Below are positions 42,729 through 51,565 of a DNA stretch of 64,000 nt, in pieces. The position numbers and the translations under genes were made by a program. The notes under the pieces are model-generated. The model was not told the DNA's origin, ran no database searches, and saw nothing but the letters and a program-made list of their open reading frames with translations. The DNA is from Candidatus Chlorohelix allophototropha (lineage in GTDB: Bacteria > Chloroflexota > Chloroflexia > Chloroheliales > Chloroheliaceae): positions 558,001 to 622,000 of the forward strand of contig NZ_CP128400.1 of the NCBI RefSeq assembly GCF_030389965.1, read 5' to 3'. How positions within the stretch are numbered: position 1 is the stretch's first letter; each line of letters opens with the position of its first letter.

Positions 42729-45149
42729 ATGCGAAAACCTGCAAATATCTTAATAATACTTGGGATTTTATTCTCCATTTTTACTTCTATTGGAACGGCG
42801 AATGCTACCGAGGATAGCCGTTATTTTTCGCAAACCGATAAAACCGTAAGCGGGAAATTTCTTGAGTATTGGGACAAAAACGGCGGGTTACCCGTCTTTG
42901 GCTATCCAATTACCGAAGCTCAAATGGAAGTGAACCCGGAAGATGGGCAGGTTTATCTGACACAATGGTTTGAACGCCATCGCTTTGAATTACATCCAGA
43001 GAAAGCGGGTACACCCTTTGAAATTTTGACGGGATTACTTGGTAAGGATTTAAAGCGGGAAGGACTTTCCATTGACCCCGATTTTTTACCGGCGGCTGTA
43101 TTGTATAACACTGCACAGCCTAAAGAGCAGCAATGGTATTTTGACCAGACCAAACACAATCTCCGCTTTCGTTTTCTCGAATATTGGATGGCTAACGGTG
43201 GTTTAGAGCGCTTTGGCTATCCCATTAGTGAGGAATATAAAGAGGTTGACCCTGAGACCGGGAACGTATATATCGTGCAATGGTTCGAGCGGGCGCGTTT
43301 TGAATATCACCCTGAAAATCAGCGACCTTACGATGTTTTGCTTGGTTTGTTGGGAAAACAGATAAAAAATGCAAAACCGGGCGACCTAAATTACCTTTGG
43401 AAAATTGGCGCTGCTCAAAACGATTTGCGCGCGCCCGGACCTATTGCAGTCGGACCGGATGGTAGCGTTTATGTTGCGGATAGTGGTACACGTATTCAAA
43501 AATACGATGGGGATGGACACTTTTTAGCGCGTTGGGGTACGGCAGGTCTCTTGGATGGGCAATTCAATGGTATTAATTCCCTAGCTATAGATAGCAAAAA
43601 TAATGTATATGTGCTTGAAACCAACCGAGTGCAAAAATTTAGCAGTGATGGAACCTTCTTGCTTAAATTCGGTGCGGTAGGTAGCTATGACGCTGTATTG
43701 GATACGCCGACTCAAATGGTGATAGACCCACAAGGTAATATATTCATAATAGAACGATCAAAATACTTTATCAAGAAGTTTGACAGTAACGGTAAATATC
43801 TCAAGAAATTTGGCGGGCTAGGTACTCAGGATAGTAACTTCCAGCAGTACCCTGAAAGATTTAAGCTGGACTCTCAGGGGAATCTTTTTGTGCAGGCGGG
43901 AGACTCGCTTCAAAAGTTTGATAAGGAGGGGAATGCTCTGCAAAAATGGCAAGGTACGGCTTTTGAGTTGTCTTTTCCAACTTATACAGATAAAGTCCCT
44001 TTTTCACGGCTTACGCTCCTACAAATTACCCCTGAAGGGTATTTTTCCTTATATTATGGGATTAATAATATGGTTTATGTGGTGGATTCCAATTTAACTA
44101 TCTTAAAAAAATGGACTCCATTGGGTGGTATCAGTAACAGTGCGACTGATGGTGTAGGAAATCTATATCTTTCAGGTGAAATGGTTTATAAGTATGACAG
44201 CAGCGGGAATTTCATTCTCAAATGGGGCGCTCAAAATTCTCAATCAAGTCTAATAAATAATTGGTATAACATCAGCGCGGATTATACCGGGAATTTGTAC
44301 TATCCTGATAATTCCAGCATTGTTTGGTTGGACGAAAACTTAAGAGAAACCCAGCGAGTTGATTTTGCAAGCCTCACGAGTGGGCAGTTCAACCAGTCAA
44401 TTGGTAGGTTTAGTTTTGATAATAACGGGAACATTTATGTGCTACTGGGTAATACAGAGTCAACAAAATACTTGCAAGTTTTTGATAGCGCAGGACATTC
44501 CCTCAACAAATGGACTTTGGGTAGTTGTTGCGGTTGGGAGGATGGCAAGATAGACCAAATCTATGATTTCGAAGTGGGCGGCAACGGCAATTTCTATTTG
44601 ATAGATTACTACAATTATGATGCTAACCACAATTACAGCTCCACTATTAACCTACTTCGCGTTCAAGCCTTTGATAACCGTGGAAATTTCATGGCAAAAT
44701 GGCTAGTACCTTTTTCATATATCGGGTTAAATCTGACTACTGACCCGCAAGGGAATCTGTACATCCTTTCACACTCTGATGCAGATAAAGGTACTGATAG
44801 AGGTACTATCACCAAATATAATGGCAATGGCAATGTGCTGGGCAAATGGGATTTGGCAGCCGCAATACATGCGCCTTCTACCGCTTCACCAAGTTTTTCA
44901 TTAGTAAGTGACCACAAAAATTCTCTGTATTTGACTGCCAGAAGTTATGACCAGAGTTCTGGTATCGTAGAGGGAATAATAAAATTATCTTTTGACGGGC
45001 AATTGCAGGCTTTCTGGCAAGTCAATGATCCGAAGAATACCGACCAAGGTGACATTTTCGGGGTTCCCTATGGCAATATTGTTGCCACCTCTAACGGCGC
45101 TATTTTTGTTAAAACATATACGGCAATTCAAAAGTTCAGAATACGTTAA
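42729..45149 (+). CDS. Secreted NHL-repeat beta-propeller protein with two FGYP/QWFER modules
   Basis: An exported protein of about 806 aa. The signal peptide (to about residue 27) ends in an ANA-type cleavage site. Two copies of a roughly 75-residue module follow, each with a GG-x-x-x-FGYPI turn, a QWFER-x-RFE-x-HPE strand and a GLLGK close; they recall LGFP-type repeats in spacing, but I cannot confirm homology. The rest (about 215-806) is NHL-like blades such as IAVGPDGSVYVADSG and IQKYDGDGHFLARWG, a probable extracellular propeller. I prefer the ATG at 42729, 8 nt after GGAAGGG, over that at 42723. It has a tandem paralogue 29 bp downstream. Confidence 0.85.
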   Translation: MRKPANILIILGILFSIFTSIGTANATEDSRYFSQTDKTVSGKFLEYWDKNGGLPVFGYPITEAQMEVNPEDGQVYLTQWFERHRFELHPEKAGTPFEILTGLLGKDLKREGLSIDPDFLPAAVLYNTAQPKEQQWYFDQTKHNLRFRFLEYWMANGGLERFGYPISEEYKEVDPETGNVYIVQWFERARFEYHPENQRPYDVLLGLLGKQIKNAKPGDLNYLWKIGAAQNDLRAPGPIAVGPDGSVYVADSGTRIQKYDGDGHFLARWGTAGLLDGQFNGINSLAIDSKNNVYVLETNRVQKFSSDGTFLLKFGAVGSYDAVLDTPTQMVIDPQGNIFIIERSKYFIKKFDSNGKYLKKFGGLGTQDSNFQQYPERFKLDSQGNLFVQAGDSLQKFDKEGNALQKWQGTAFELSFPTYTDKVPFSRLTLLQITPEGYFSLYYGINNMVYVVDSNLTILKKWTPLGGISNSATDGVGNLYLSGEMVYKYDSSGNFILKWGAQNSQSSLINNWYNISADYTGNLYYPDNSSIVWLDENLRETQRVDFASLTSGQFNQSIGRFSFDNNGNIYVLLGNTESTKYLQVFDSAGHSLNKWTLGSCCGWEDGKIDQIYDFEVGGNGNFYLIDYYNYDANHNYSSTINLLRVQAFDNRGNFMAKWLVPFSYIGLNLTTDPQGNLYILSHSDADKGTDRGTITKYNGNGNVLGKWDLAAAIHAPSTASPSFSLVSDHKNSLYLTARSYDQSSGIVEGIIKLSFDGQLQAFWQVNDPKNTDQGDIFGVPYGNIVATSNGAIFVKTYTAIQKFRIR

Positions 45150-45178
45150 CCAAACTATTAGCAGGCAGAGGAAAGTCA

Positions 45179-47608
45179 ATGAACCGCATTAAATTTGCAG
45201 GAGTGTTCTTTAGCGTACTACTGATGTTGGGTTTATTTGTGTCGGCTTTAACCCCCGCCTTGGCTGACGATAGCGAATATTTTGAGGCAACCGGAAAAAC
45301 TGTAAGCGGCAAGTTTCTGCAATATTGGCATTCAAACGGTGGGTTATCGGTTTTTGGCTATCCCATTACAGAAGCCCAAATGGAAGTGAATCCCGAAGAT
45401 GGACAGGTTTATCTGACGCAATGGTTTGAACGACATCGCTTCGAATTGCATCCAGAAAAAGCCGGCACTCCCTTTGAGATACTCACCGGGCTTTTGGGAA
45501 AAGACTTGCGGCGCGAGGCTTTAGAGGTTGACCCCGATTTTAAACGAGCCGATGTTCTATATAACGTGCTTCAGCCTAAAGAGCAGCAATGGTATTTTGA
45601 GCAAACCGGGCATAATCTGCGTTTCCGTTTTCTGGAATACTGGATGGCTAACGGCGGTCTGGAGCGTTTTGGATATCCCATCAGTGAGGAACATCGCGAG
45701 GTTGACCCTGAAACAGGTAAAAGCTACGTGATGCAGTGGTTTGAACGGGCGCGTTTTGAATACCACCCTGAAAACCAGCGTCCCTATGATGTTCTGCTCG
45801 GCTTGCTTGGCAAACAAATCAAGAATCCGGTTCAAAACAAGTTGGAATTTATGTGGAAGATCGGCGCATCTGCCAATAATTTTAGAAGGCCGGATGCGTT
45901 GGCAATTGATAAAAGCGACAATGTTTATGTGGTAGATATTACTGGCAAGCGGGTATTCAAATACGGCAGTAATGGACAGTTTCAAGCAAGGTGGTCGGTG
46001 GACGGTCCTTCAGCGCTGGCAATAGACAGTCGCGATAATTTATTCGTAGCTAGACGTTCGGCAGCGCAAATAGCCAAATATGACTCGAATGGTAGTTTAC
46101 TTTACCAAAAATATTTATATGCGATTAATAATAGTAACTATAGAAGTAATATCCAACTCGGTGTTATTGCAATAGATCCGTATGACAACCTGTTTGTTGC
46201 CGATCCCGATACTGCGCAGGTTCATAAGTTTGATGGAGAAGGTAATTTTCTTCTTACGATTGGTGGAGAAGGGGCTGGAGATGGGCAGTTCGGTTTTTCC
46301 AAATACGGCTATAATTTTATCAATGGTTTGGGTTGTGATGCTCAAGGAAATTTATATGTGCTTGACCCGGTTAACAGCAGAATTCAGATTTTCGATAATA
46401 ACGGGAATTTTCTAAGAAAAATCACTAAAGTTTCCGGTATCGATCTTGGAAGAGCAGACTCACTTGCGGTAGATGAACAAGGTCAGCTTTATCTAACTAC
46501 TTACATCGTCTTAAATTCTACCAATTTCAACTATTCCCTGTTGAAACTGGATAGCAACGGCACTGTGCTGTTAACGGTGCAATTGAATAATCAAAACAAC
46601 AACAGTTCGGTTATTACCGTTCGGAATGGGAATTTATATATAGGTAGTTACAAAACCAAATTGGTATCAAAATATTCTACCGATGGGCAACTACTACTTT
46701 CATGGGGAAACAGCACAGACCCCAATACCCGTTTTGATTTTATTAATCATTTATGGCTTGACCGTCAGGACAATTTATACATTATTGATAATCAAACTAT
46801 GCGGAAGTTCGACAATAAAGGTCATTTCTTGCAGGCGTGGAATCCTCCTAGTCAAACTTGGGCAGTTTATTTTGACGGTAATGACAAGTTCTATTATAGC
46901 GAGGAACTTCGAGATACCGATACCCAGCCATATGAACGAGTTACGGTACTTAATACTACGGGGGGTCAAATCTCTCAGTTCTCGATAAAAAACCAGCCTT
47001 GTAAAAGCTATTCTTATGGTGGGCAACGTTTCTCCGGTGTAGATCGTCAGGGAGATCTATATTTCCTTTATTCCTACGACCCGGGTTCGAGTTATCCGGG
47101 GCAGCAAAAGGATTGTATTCAGAAATTTGACTCAACCGGCAAGTTGCTGGCAGAGTGGGGCAGCTACGGCAGTGGTGATGGGCAATTCAAATTTAAAATT
47201 ATTAACCCTGATGGTACAGGTTCGGGTTATATACCGCAAATTGCTTTGGATGAACAGGGCAATTGCTATGTTACTGACTTGGGTAATTACCGAATCCAGA
47301 AATTTGATAGCACAGGTAAATTTCTGGCGCAATGGTCCTTATTCATACCACCGGATTATAAACGTGAAGATATGACTCCAAACAATTTGATCGTTGATAA
47401 TAAAAGTCAGGTGTATGTAGAAGTTGCAGGCTATTTACAAAAATATGACAGCAACGGTAACCTAATTATTAACATCAAAACAACAGATGATTATTCCATA
47501 GAATCGGCAGATGGAAGTTTTTTCTCTCGAAGTATAGCTATAGATACCGCCGGGCATTTGTTCGTAGGCGATTATAGTGAACGTGTTCAAAAGCTAGTTT
47601 TGAGGTAA
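45179..47608 (+). CDS. Secreted NHL-repeat beta-propeller protein, tandem paralogue
   Basis: An 809-aa exported paralogue of the preceding gene, with the same order: signal peptide (cleavage probably after ALA near 29), two FGYP/QWFER modules (about 35-210), then NHL blades. The modules are almost identical to those of the upstream protein, while the propeller is only patchily similar, with different blade sequences. AGAGGAAAG precedes the ATG, and the 29-bp gap implies co-transcription. The blades show repeated YDSNG/FDSTG and YVxD motifs. Likely role is surface binding or adhesion with variable specificity; no catalytic residues are seen. Confidence 0.85.
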   Translation: MNRIKFAGVFFSVLLMLGLFVSALTPALADDSEYFEATGKTVSGKFLQYWHSNGGLSVFGYPITEAQMEVNPEDGQVYLTQWFERHRFELHPEKAGTPFEILTGLLGKDLRREALEVDPDFKRADVLYNVLQPKEQQWYFEQTGHNLRFRFLEYWMANGGLERFGYPISEEHREVDPETGKSYVMQWFERARFEYHPENQRPYDVLLGLLGKQIKNPVQNKLEFMWKIGASANNFRRPDALAIDKSDNVYVVDITGKRVFKYGSNGQFQARWSVDGPSALAIDSRDNLFVARRSAAQIAKYDSNGSLLYQKYLYAINNSNYRSNIQLGVIAIDPYDNLFVADPDTAQVHKFDGEGNFLLTIGGEGAGDGQFGFSKYGYNFINGLGCDAQGNLYVLDPVNSRIQIFDNNGNFLRKITKVSGIDLGRADSLAVDEQGQLYLTTYIVLNSTNFNYSLLKLDSNGTVLLTVQLNNQNNNSSVITVRNGNLYIGSYKTKLVSKYSTDGQLLLSWGNSTDPNTRFDFINHLWLDRQDNLYIIDNQTMRKFDNKGHFLQAWNPPSQTWAVYFDGNDKFYYSEELRDTDTQPYERVTVLNTTGGQISQFSIKNQPCKSYSYGGQRFSGVDRQGDLYFLYSYDPGSSYPGQQKDCIQKFDSTGKLLAEWGSYGSGDGQFKFKIINPDGTGSGYIPQIALDEQGNCYVTDLGNYRIQKFDSTGKFLAQWSLFIPPDYKREDMTPNNLIVDNKSQVYVEVAGYLQKYDSNGNLIINIKTTDDYSIESADGSFFSRSIAIDTAGHLFVGDYSERVQKLVLR

Positions 47609-47654
47609 TAAAATCGGCAATATCTTCATCGTGATATAAAGTAGCGTACATGAA

Positions 47655-47682
47655 AAGCCCTACCTTGTAAAAGGCAGGGCTT
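47655..47682. terminator. Bidirectional terminator between convergent genes
   Basis: AAGCCCT-a-CCTT (47655-47666) pairs with AAGG-c-AGGGCTT (47671-47682) with one mismatch and a 4-nt loop. On the minus strand it is followed by TTTT. It lies between the convergent propeller and DUF4097-like genes. Confidence 0.75.
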
Positions 47683-47700
47683 GCGAGGAAAGCTGGAAAT

Positions 47701-48618
47701 CTATTTTATCGTTACGCTACCGTTACCGGCGCTAATTCGTAAGGTAGGTCCATCGGCGGTGGTTAGAACATGGCGTTTATCCTTGATTTCGAAGTTAACG
47801 CCGCTCAGTTGAAAATCTATATTGCCATTACCCGTAGTAGCATCAAATATTACGGCATTTGTTTTGTCCAAGTTCAATTGGATTGAACCGTTGCTGGTTT
47901 CTATCATTCCGGCTGAAGTCTGTACCAACGTACCGTTTATATCAACCTGACCGTTGGAGGTACTGACCCGTTCAAGGTTCAGGTTGCTGTTATTGGCTTC
48001 GATTCTGCCATTACTGGTAGAAGCTTTTAACGAAGCGGTTGAATTATTGATAGTTTGAGCGCCGTTACTGGAATGAAGCTCCAAAACTTTCGCTTTAACT
48101 TGCTCAATCCGAATTGTGCCATTGCTGGTTTTAAGATAATTTGTAGCTTCGCTGTTGTTAAAATTCCGCAGAGTGATGGCACCATTACTAGATGTCAGGT
48201 TGGCAGCCATCGTTTGAGGCAAACTTACGCTGATTTCAACTCTAGCGTTGCCGATAAACCAATTTTCAAAACCCTGCGCCTTACCCGCTTTAATAATAAT
48301 ATTATCACCCTGTTGCTCTGCGGTAAAAGTAAGACGATCTATCGCTGTAGCGTCTGTACCATTGACGATTTTAACGGCGTTTATTGTAACTACAGTAGTA
48401 CCGGGTACGCCGTTTACATCAATCTTGCCGTTATCGTTTTCAATTACTATTTGACCTTTCCCGTTTACTTCGAAGGTTTTATTAACATCTTGCCTTTGTT
48501 CAGGCCCAAGACCGCTAATTAAGCTACCAAAACTGCCGGGAGCGAGTGCAACAATTATTAGCGCGACACTTACCAACACTACTAGGGCAATACCTAATAA
48601 AATGCCTGCCTTACGCAT
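47701..48618 (-). CDS. DUF4097-like membrane-anchored beta-repeat protein
   Basis: A 305-aa protein with one N-terminal transmembrane segment (about 5-30) and an extracytoplasmic region made of about 20-residue beta-strand repeats. At least seven carry an S/T-N/G-N-G turn (SSNGAIT, TSNGTIR, TSNGRIE, TSNGQVD, TSNGSIQ, TGNGNID). This pattern matches the DUF4097 / LiaG-like putative adhesin group, whose solved or predicted members form a beta-helix. Exact function is not known. AAAGG lies about 10 nt before the ATG at 48618. A 2TM protein gene precedes it by 31 bp on the same strand, so the two form a small envelope unit. Confidence 0.8.
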   Translation of the reverse strand: MRKAGILLGIALVVLVSVALIIVALAPGSFGSLISGLGPEQRQDVNKTFEVNGKGQIVIENDNGKIDVNGVPGTTVVTINAVKIVNGTDATAIDRLTFTAEQQGDNIIIKAGKAQGFENWFIGNARVEISVSLPQTMAANLTSSNGAITLRNFNNSEATNYLKTSNGTIRIEQVKAKVLELHSSNGAQTINNSTASLKASTSNGRIEANNSNLNLERVSTSNGQVDINGTLVQTSAGMIETSNGSIQLNLDKTNAVIFDATTGNGNIDFQLSGVNFEIKDKRHVLTTADGPTLRISAGNGSVTIK

Positions 48619-48649
48619 CGTTTTAAACCTTTCAATTTTAGAAGTTTAT

Positions 48650-48997
48650 TTATTTCTGATCAGTAGGTGTTTGATAGGTCGGATAATTGGTTACACCCAT
48701 TTTGCGCATTTCTTCATCGATCATTCGGTTGGTGTTGTAAGTGCCATCACCGAAGATAAATACTGCCAAGAAATTGAAAACTAATCCGATACCCCAACCG
48801 GCTAAGGGCCAGATAAACCAAGGGTAGTAGAGTCCACTCGCGGCTAGGGCGGTCAAGAGATAAATCCCAATTAAAAGCCCATTTACTACCAAGTAAGAGG
48901 CGAGATGCCAGTAAAAACCGACTTTAGCTTTGACGCGGCGCTCAGCTTGGCGATAAGCTGTTTCATACTGTACTCGTGTAGGATCGTAATTGTACAT
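48650..48997 (-). CDS. 2TM-domain protein
   Basis: A 115-aa membrane protein with the 2TM-domain pattern: an amphipathic, basic N-terminal helix (AYRQAERRVKAKVGFYWHLA), two transmembrane helices (about 33-53 and 60-82), and WFIWPLAGWGIGL between them. The C-terminus is polar. In other bacteria this domain occurs alone or fused to LytTR or histidine-kinase domains; its biochemical role is unclear. AAGGAG lies 7 nt before the ATG. It is probably co-transcribed with the downstream DUF4097-like gene. Confidence 0.85.
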   Translation of the reverse strand: MYNYDPTRVQYETAYRQAERRVKAKVGFYWHLASYLVVNGLLIGIYLLTALAASGLYYPWFIWPLAGWGIGLVFNFLAVFIFGDGTYNTNRMIDEEMRKMGVTNYPTYQTPTDQK

Positions 48998-49224
48998 AAA
49001 ATTTCTCCTTTTGATTTCTGATTATTTTTATACTACTGCTCACATATTTATCTTATTAGAGATTGTAAGGTTTTACATCAGTCTTGAAGCTTGGGTTAAG
49101 TAGGGAAGAGGGGTGAACCGAATCTAGGTCTTTGGGATTACTTAAATGTAGGGTAAAGAATAAGACTGCCTACCAAAGAGTCAGTGAACGTTTATTGAGC
49201 GAGTTAAAACCAGAATAACAAAAA

Positions 49225-49253
49225 GCAAGAGTTGCATTGATTACAACTCTTGC
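49225..49253 (-). terminator. Rho-independent terminator of the two-repeat secreted protein gene
   Basis: GCAAGAGTTG (49225-49234) and CAACTCTTGC (49244-49253) form a perfect 10-bp stem. On the minus strand it is followed by TTTTT. It ends 44 bp beyond the stop at 49297. Confidence 0.88.
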
Positions 49254-49296
49254 CTTTGGGTTTAGCTCACAACATTGTGTAGCCAATTCCTAGTTA

Positions 49297-50169
49297 TTAG
49301 TCCGCGGTAGTAGCGAAACCAAATATCTGCGAAGTACCGGTCAGATTACCCATAGTGCTTAAACTCCAGTTACCAACTGAGGGTTTGTAAAGGATAACCA
49401 GTAGATAGGTATCAACTGCATTACCACTTGTATCATACTCGGTAATCAAGCGGGTATAGTTGCCGCCGAAAGTCTGAGCCAAGCCTTCAGGGTCGGTAGT
49501 TTGTACACGTACTTGGATGTTGCCATTGTCATCAGCCGTAATGTAACTGGCATCTAACGCTGCGTTCTTGGGATCAGTTGTCCACAAACTAACACGTTCG
49601 CCTGCGCCATAGCCACTACCTTTCATGGTAAAGATAGTACCAAGTGCGCCAGTGGCAGGTGTAGCGATAATGGTGCTGCTACTCTTTTCGCCACCAAGCA
49701 CTTGGAAATTCATAACTTGCTGTACACTGCTAAGTTCGCCGTGTCCGGTTACACTCCAAGTACCAACAGATGGTTTGAAGAGAATTAGTTGCAGGTAGGT
49801 ATCAACCACGACCCCGTTTACGTCAAAATCAGTAAATAAGCGGGTGTAGTTACCTCCTAAAGCTTGTGCTAAGCCGTCAGGGTCAGAAGTTTGTGCCTTT
49901 ATTAGAAAACTCCCAGTTTGATCTGCTAGAACATAACTAGCAGAAAGTGCAGCCCCAGAAGGGTCGGTAGTCCAGAGGTCTACCTTCTCGAAGGGTGTAA
50001 ACCCGCTCCCCTTCAGTGTAAAGACACTTCCTTCCAATCCAGTTGATGCATTACTGGCAGCATGCGCTGTAAAAGCACCTAGCGAATAAAAAATCATTCC
50101 TAGCATTAACAATACCGCCAGCCCCATTTGTAAGGTAGTACGCCTACGGGAAATTTGGCTTGAAAACAT
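49297..50169 (-). CDS. Secreted protein with two tandem Ig-like repeats, unknown function
   Basis: A 290-aa exported protein. The signal peptide (about 1-37) ends in AHA-A. It is followed by two homologous repeats of about 110 residues. Each has the order F-T-x-K-G-S-G, a LWTTDP strand, ASY-x-x-AD, a QT(S/T)DP-(D/E)-GLAQ turn, GGNYTRL, VDTYL and a KPSVG-x-WS strand. The beta-rich pattern suggests an Ig-like or IPT-like fold, but I recognise no named family. AGGAG precedes the ATG at 50169. It has its own strong terminator and is divergent from an OmpR-type regulator gene, so it is a single-gene unit and possibly regulated by it. Confidence 0.8.
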   Translation of the reverse strand: MFSSQISRRRTTLQMGLAVLLMLGMIFYSLGAFTAHAASNASTGLEGSVFTLKGSGFTPFEKVDLWTTDPSGAALSASYVLADQTGSFLIKAQTSDPDGLAQALGGNYTRLFTDFDVNGVVVDTYLQLILFKPSVGTWSVTGHGELSSVQQVMNFQVLGGEKSSSTIIATPATGALGTIFTMKGSGYGAGERVSLWTTDPKNAALDASYITADDNGNIQVRVQTTDPEGLAQTFGGNYTRLITEYDTSGNAVDTYLLVILYKPSVGNWSLSTMGNLTGTSQIFGFATTAD

Positions 50170-50540
50170 TAAATTGCTCCTTTCGTATATTCTTTAGTGT
50201 TCGTTACTGCTTGGCTATTGCCAAGATCAATATAACCCTGTAGTTTTAAGATTTCGGTCAGAATTTGCTAAGTAACCGACAAGATTTAATAAAAACTTTT
50301 TTAATATAATCGGGAGTATTTTTACTTTTATGTGGGGTTTTTGAGCCTACAGGGGAGTTAGAACCATCTAGTAAATATTAAATTTGCTCAGAAAATTTGA
50401 ATTGTCTTTGCATTTACTTAGTTTTTTCATATTATTTTTACCTTAAAATGATTTTGAGGCGCACACATTTCTGCAAAATCAATGTAAAAAGCACAAGCAC
50501 TTTGTAAAAAAGTAAAATAGTTTGGTAGGGTTAAAATGCT
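50170..50540. other. Divergent AT-rich promoter region
   Basis: 371 bp between the secreted-protein and OmpR-type genes; no gene seen. A TAATATAAT block near 50303-50311 could be a -10 for the plus strand, but no good -35 is present. Confidence 0.35.
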
Positions 50541-51353
50541 ATGGTCTTGAGATGGATTAATCTCGGTGTAAAGGCTGATATAGCAAAGCCGAGTGAGAGA
50601 ATATTTCAACCTGAAATTATTGAAAAGTCGCAGCAATTAAAGAAAATATTAATAATAGAAGATCAGGCTGATATTACCGATTTTATTACACCTTATTGTG
50701 AAAAGGAGGGCTATTACGTAGAAAGAGCAAATAGTGGTGAGCAAGGGCTTGAGATGTTTGAGTCGTTGCAACCCTCAATGATATTGCTCGACCTCGTTCT
50801 TCCGCGGCTTGGCGGCTTAGAGGTCTGTCGTCGAATTCGAAATGCCAGTGAAATACCCATAATAGTCATTTCGGCACGTCATGAGGAAGTAGATAAAATA
50901 CTGGCGCTAGAGACAGGGGCGGATGATTATCTTACCAAACCATTTAGTCCCCGTGAGTTGATGGCACGAATCCGGTTAATTATACGTCGTTATGAAAGAG
51001 GGGTAACCGAAAAATCATTAGAGCACGTTTCAGTTGATCATTTCTCCGAATCAAAAATACTAAAAATCGGTAAGCTTTCTATAAATCTTCAGAACCGGGA
51101 AGTGCTTTATCTACGCCAGCAAATAACAACCTTGACCAAAATGGAATTTGAATTGCTCGTACAATTGGCACGGTATCCGGGTAGAATCTATTCTTCTAAT
51201 GAATTGGCTGAGGCAATTTATGGGTTAGATCATGCGATAGAATCTAGAGTAATCTCAGTTCACATCTCAAATCTGCGCAACAAACTACCTAATCCTGAAT
51301 TGATTGTCACTTGTTATGGGCTTGGTTATAAACTAATACGCGAGTCTGATTGA
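50541..51353 (+). CDS. OmpR/PhoB-family response regulator (orphan)
   Basis: A 270-aa transcription regulator. The first 33 residues are an atypical extension. The receiver (about 34-150) has IIEDQAD acidic residues, acceptor Asp in ILLDLVLPRLGG, the switch Ser in VISARHE and Lys in YLTKPFS. The C-terminal winged helix (about 175-268) shows LTKMEFELLVQLARYPGR and the recognition-helix region AIESRVISVHISNLRNKL. No histidine kinase gene is next to it. It is followed after 212 bp by a polysaccharide deacetylase gene and is divergent from a secreted protein gene, both candidate targets. Confidence 0.9.
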   Translation: MVLRWINLGVKADIAKPSERIFQPEIIEKSQQLKKILIIEDQADITDFITPYCEKEGYYVERANSGEQGLEMFESLQPSMILLDLVLPRLGGLEVCRRIRNASEIPIIVISARHEEVDKILALETGADDYLTKPFSPRELMARIRLIIRRYERGVTEKSLEHVSVDHFSESKILKIGKLSINLQNREVLYLRQQITTLTKMEFELLVQLARYPGRIYSSNELAEAIYGLDHAIESRVISVHISNLRNKLPNPELIVTCYGLGYKLIRESD

Positions 51354-51565
51354 TTATTAAGAATCAGCATGCGTTTCTAAGCACCGGCAATGTTGCAATA
51401 CAAATATCCGGTGTTTTAACTTATGCTAAATTAAATAAATATGGTATAATGCCCTCGATTTGCGAACATCGCTGTGCGCATTATTTCATTGAGCAGAAAT
51501 ATGCGCTAAATTATTGTTTATCTACTAACGTTATACCAAACATTCTAGTGATACGGATTATATAA

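Noticed and set aside
51350-51565. 71-codon plus-strand frame between regulator and deacetylase
   Set aside because: Odd composition rich in Ile, Asn, Cys and His, no ribosome-binding site and no family pattern; more likely leader sequence.
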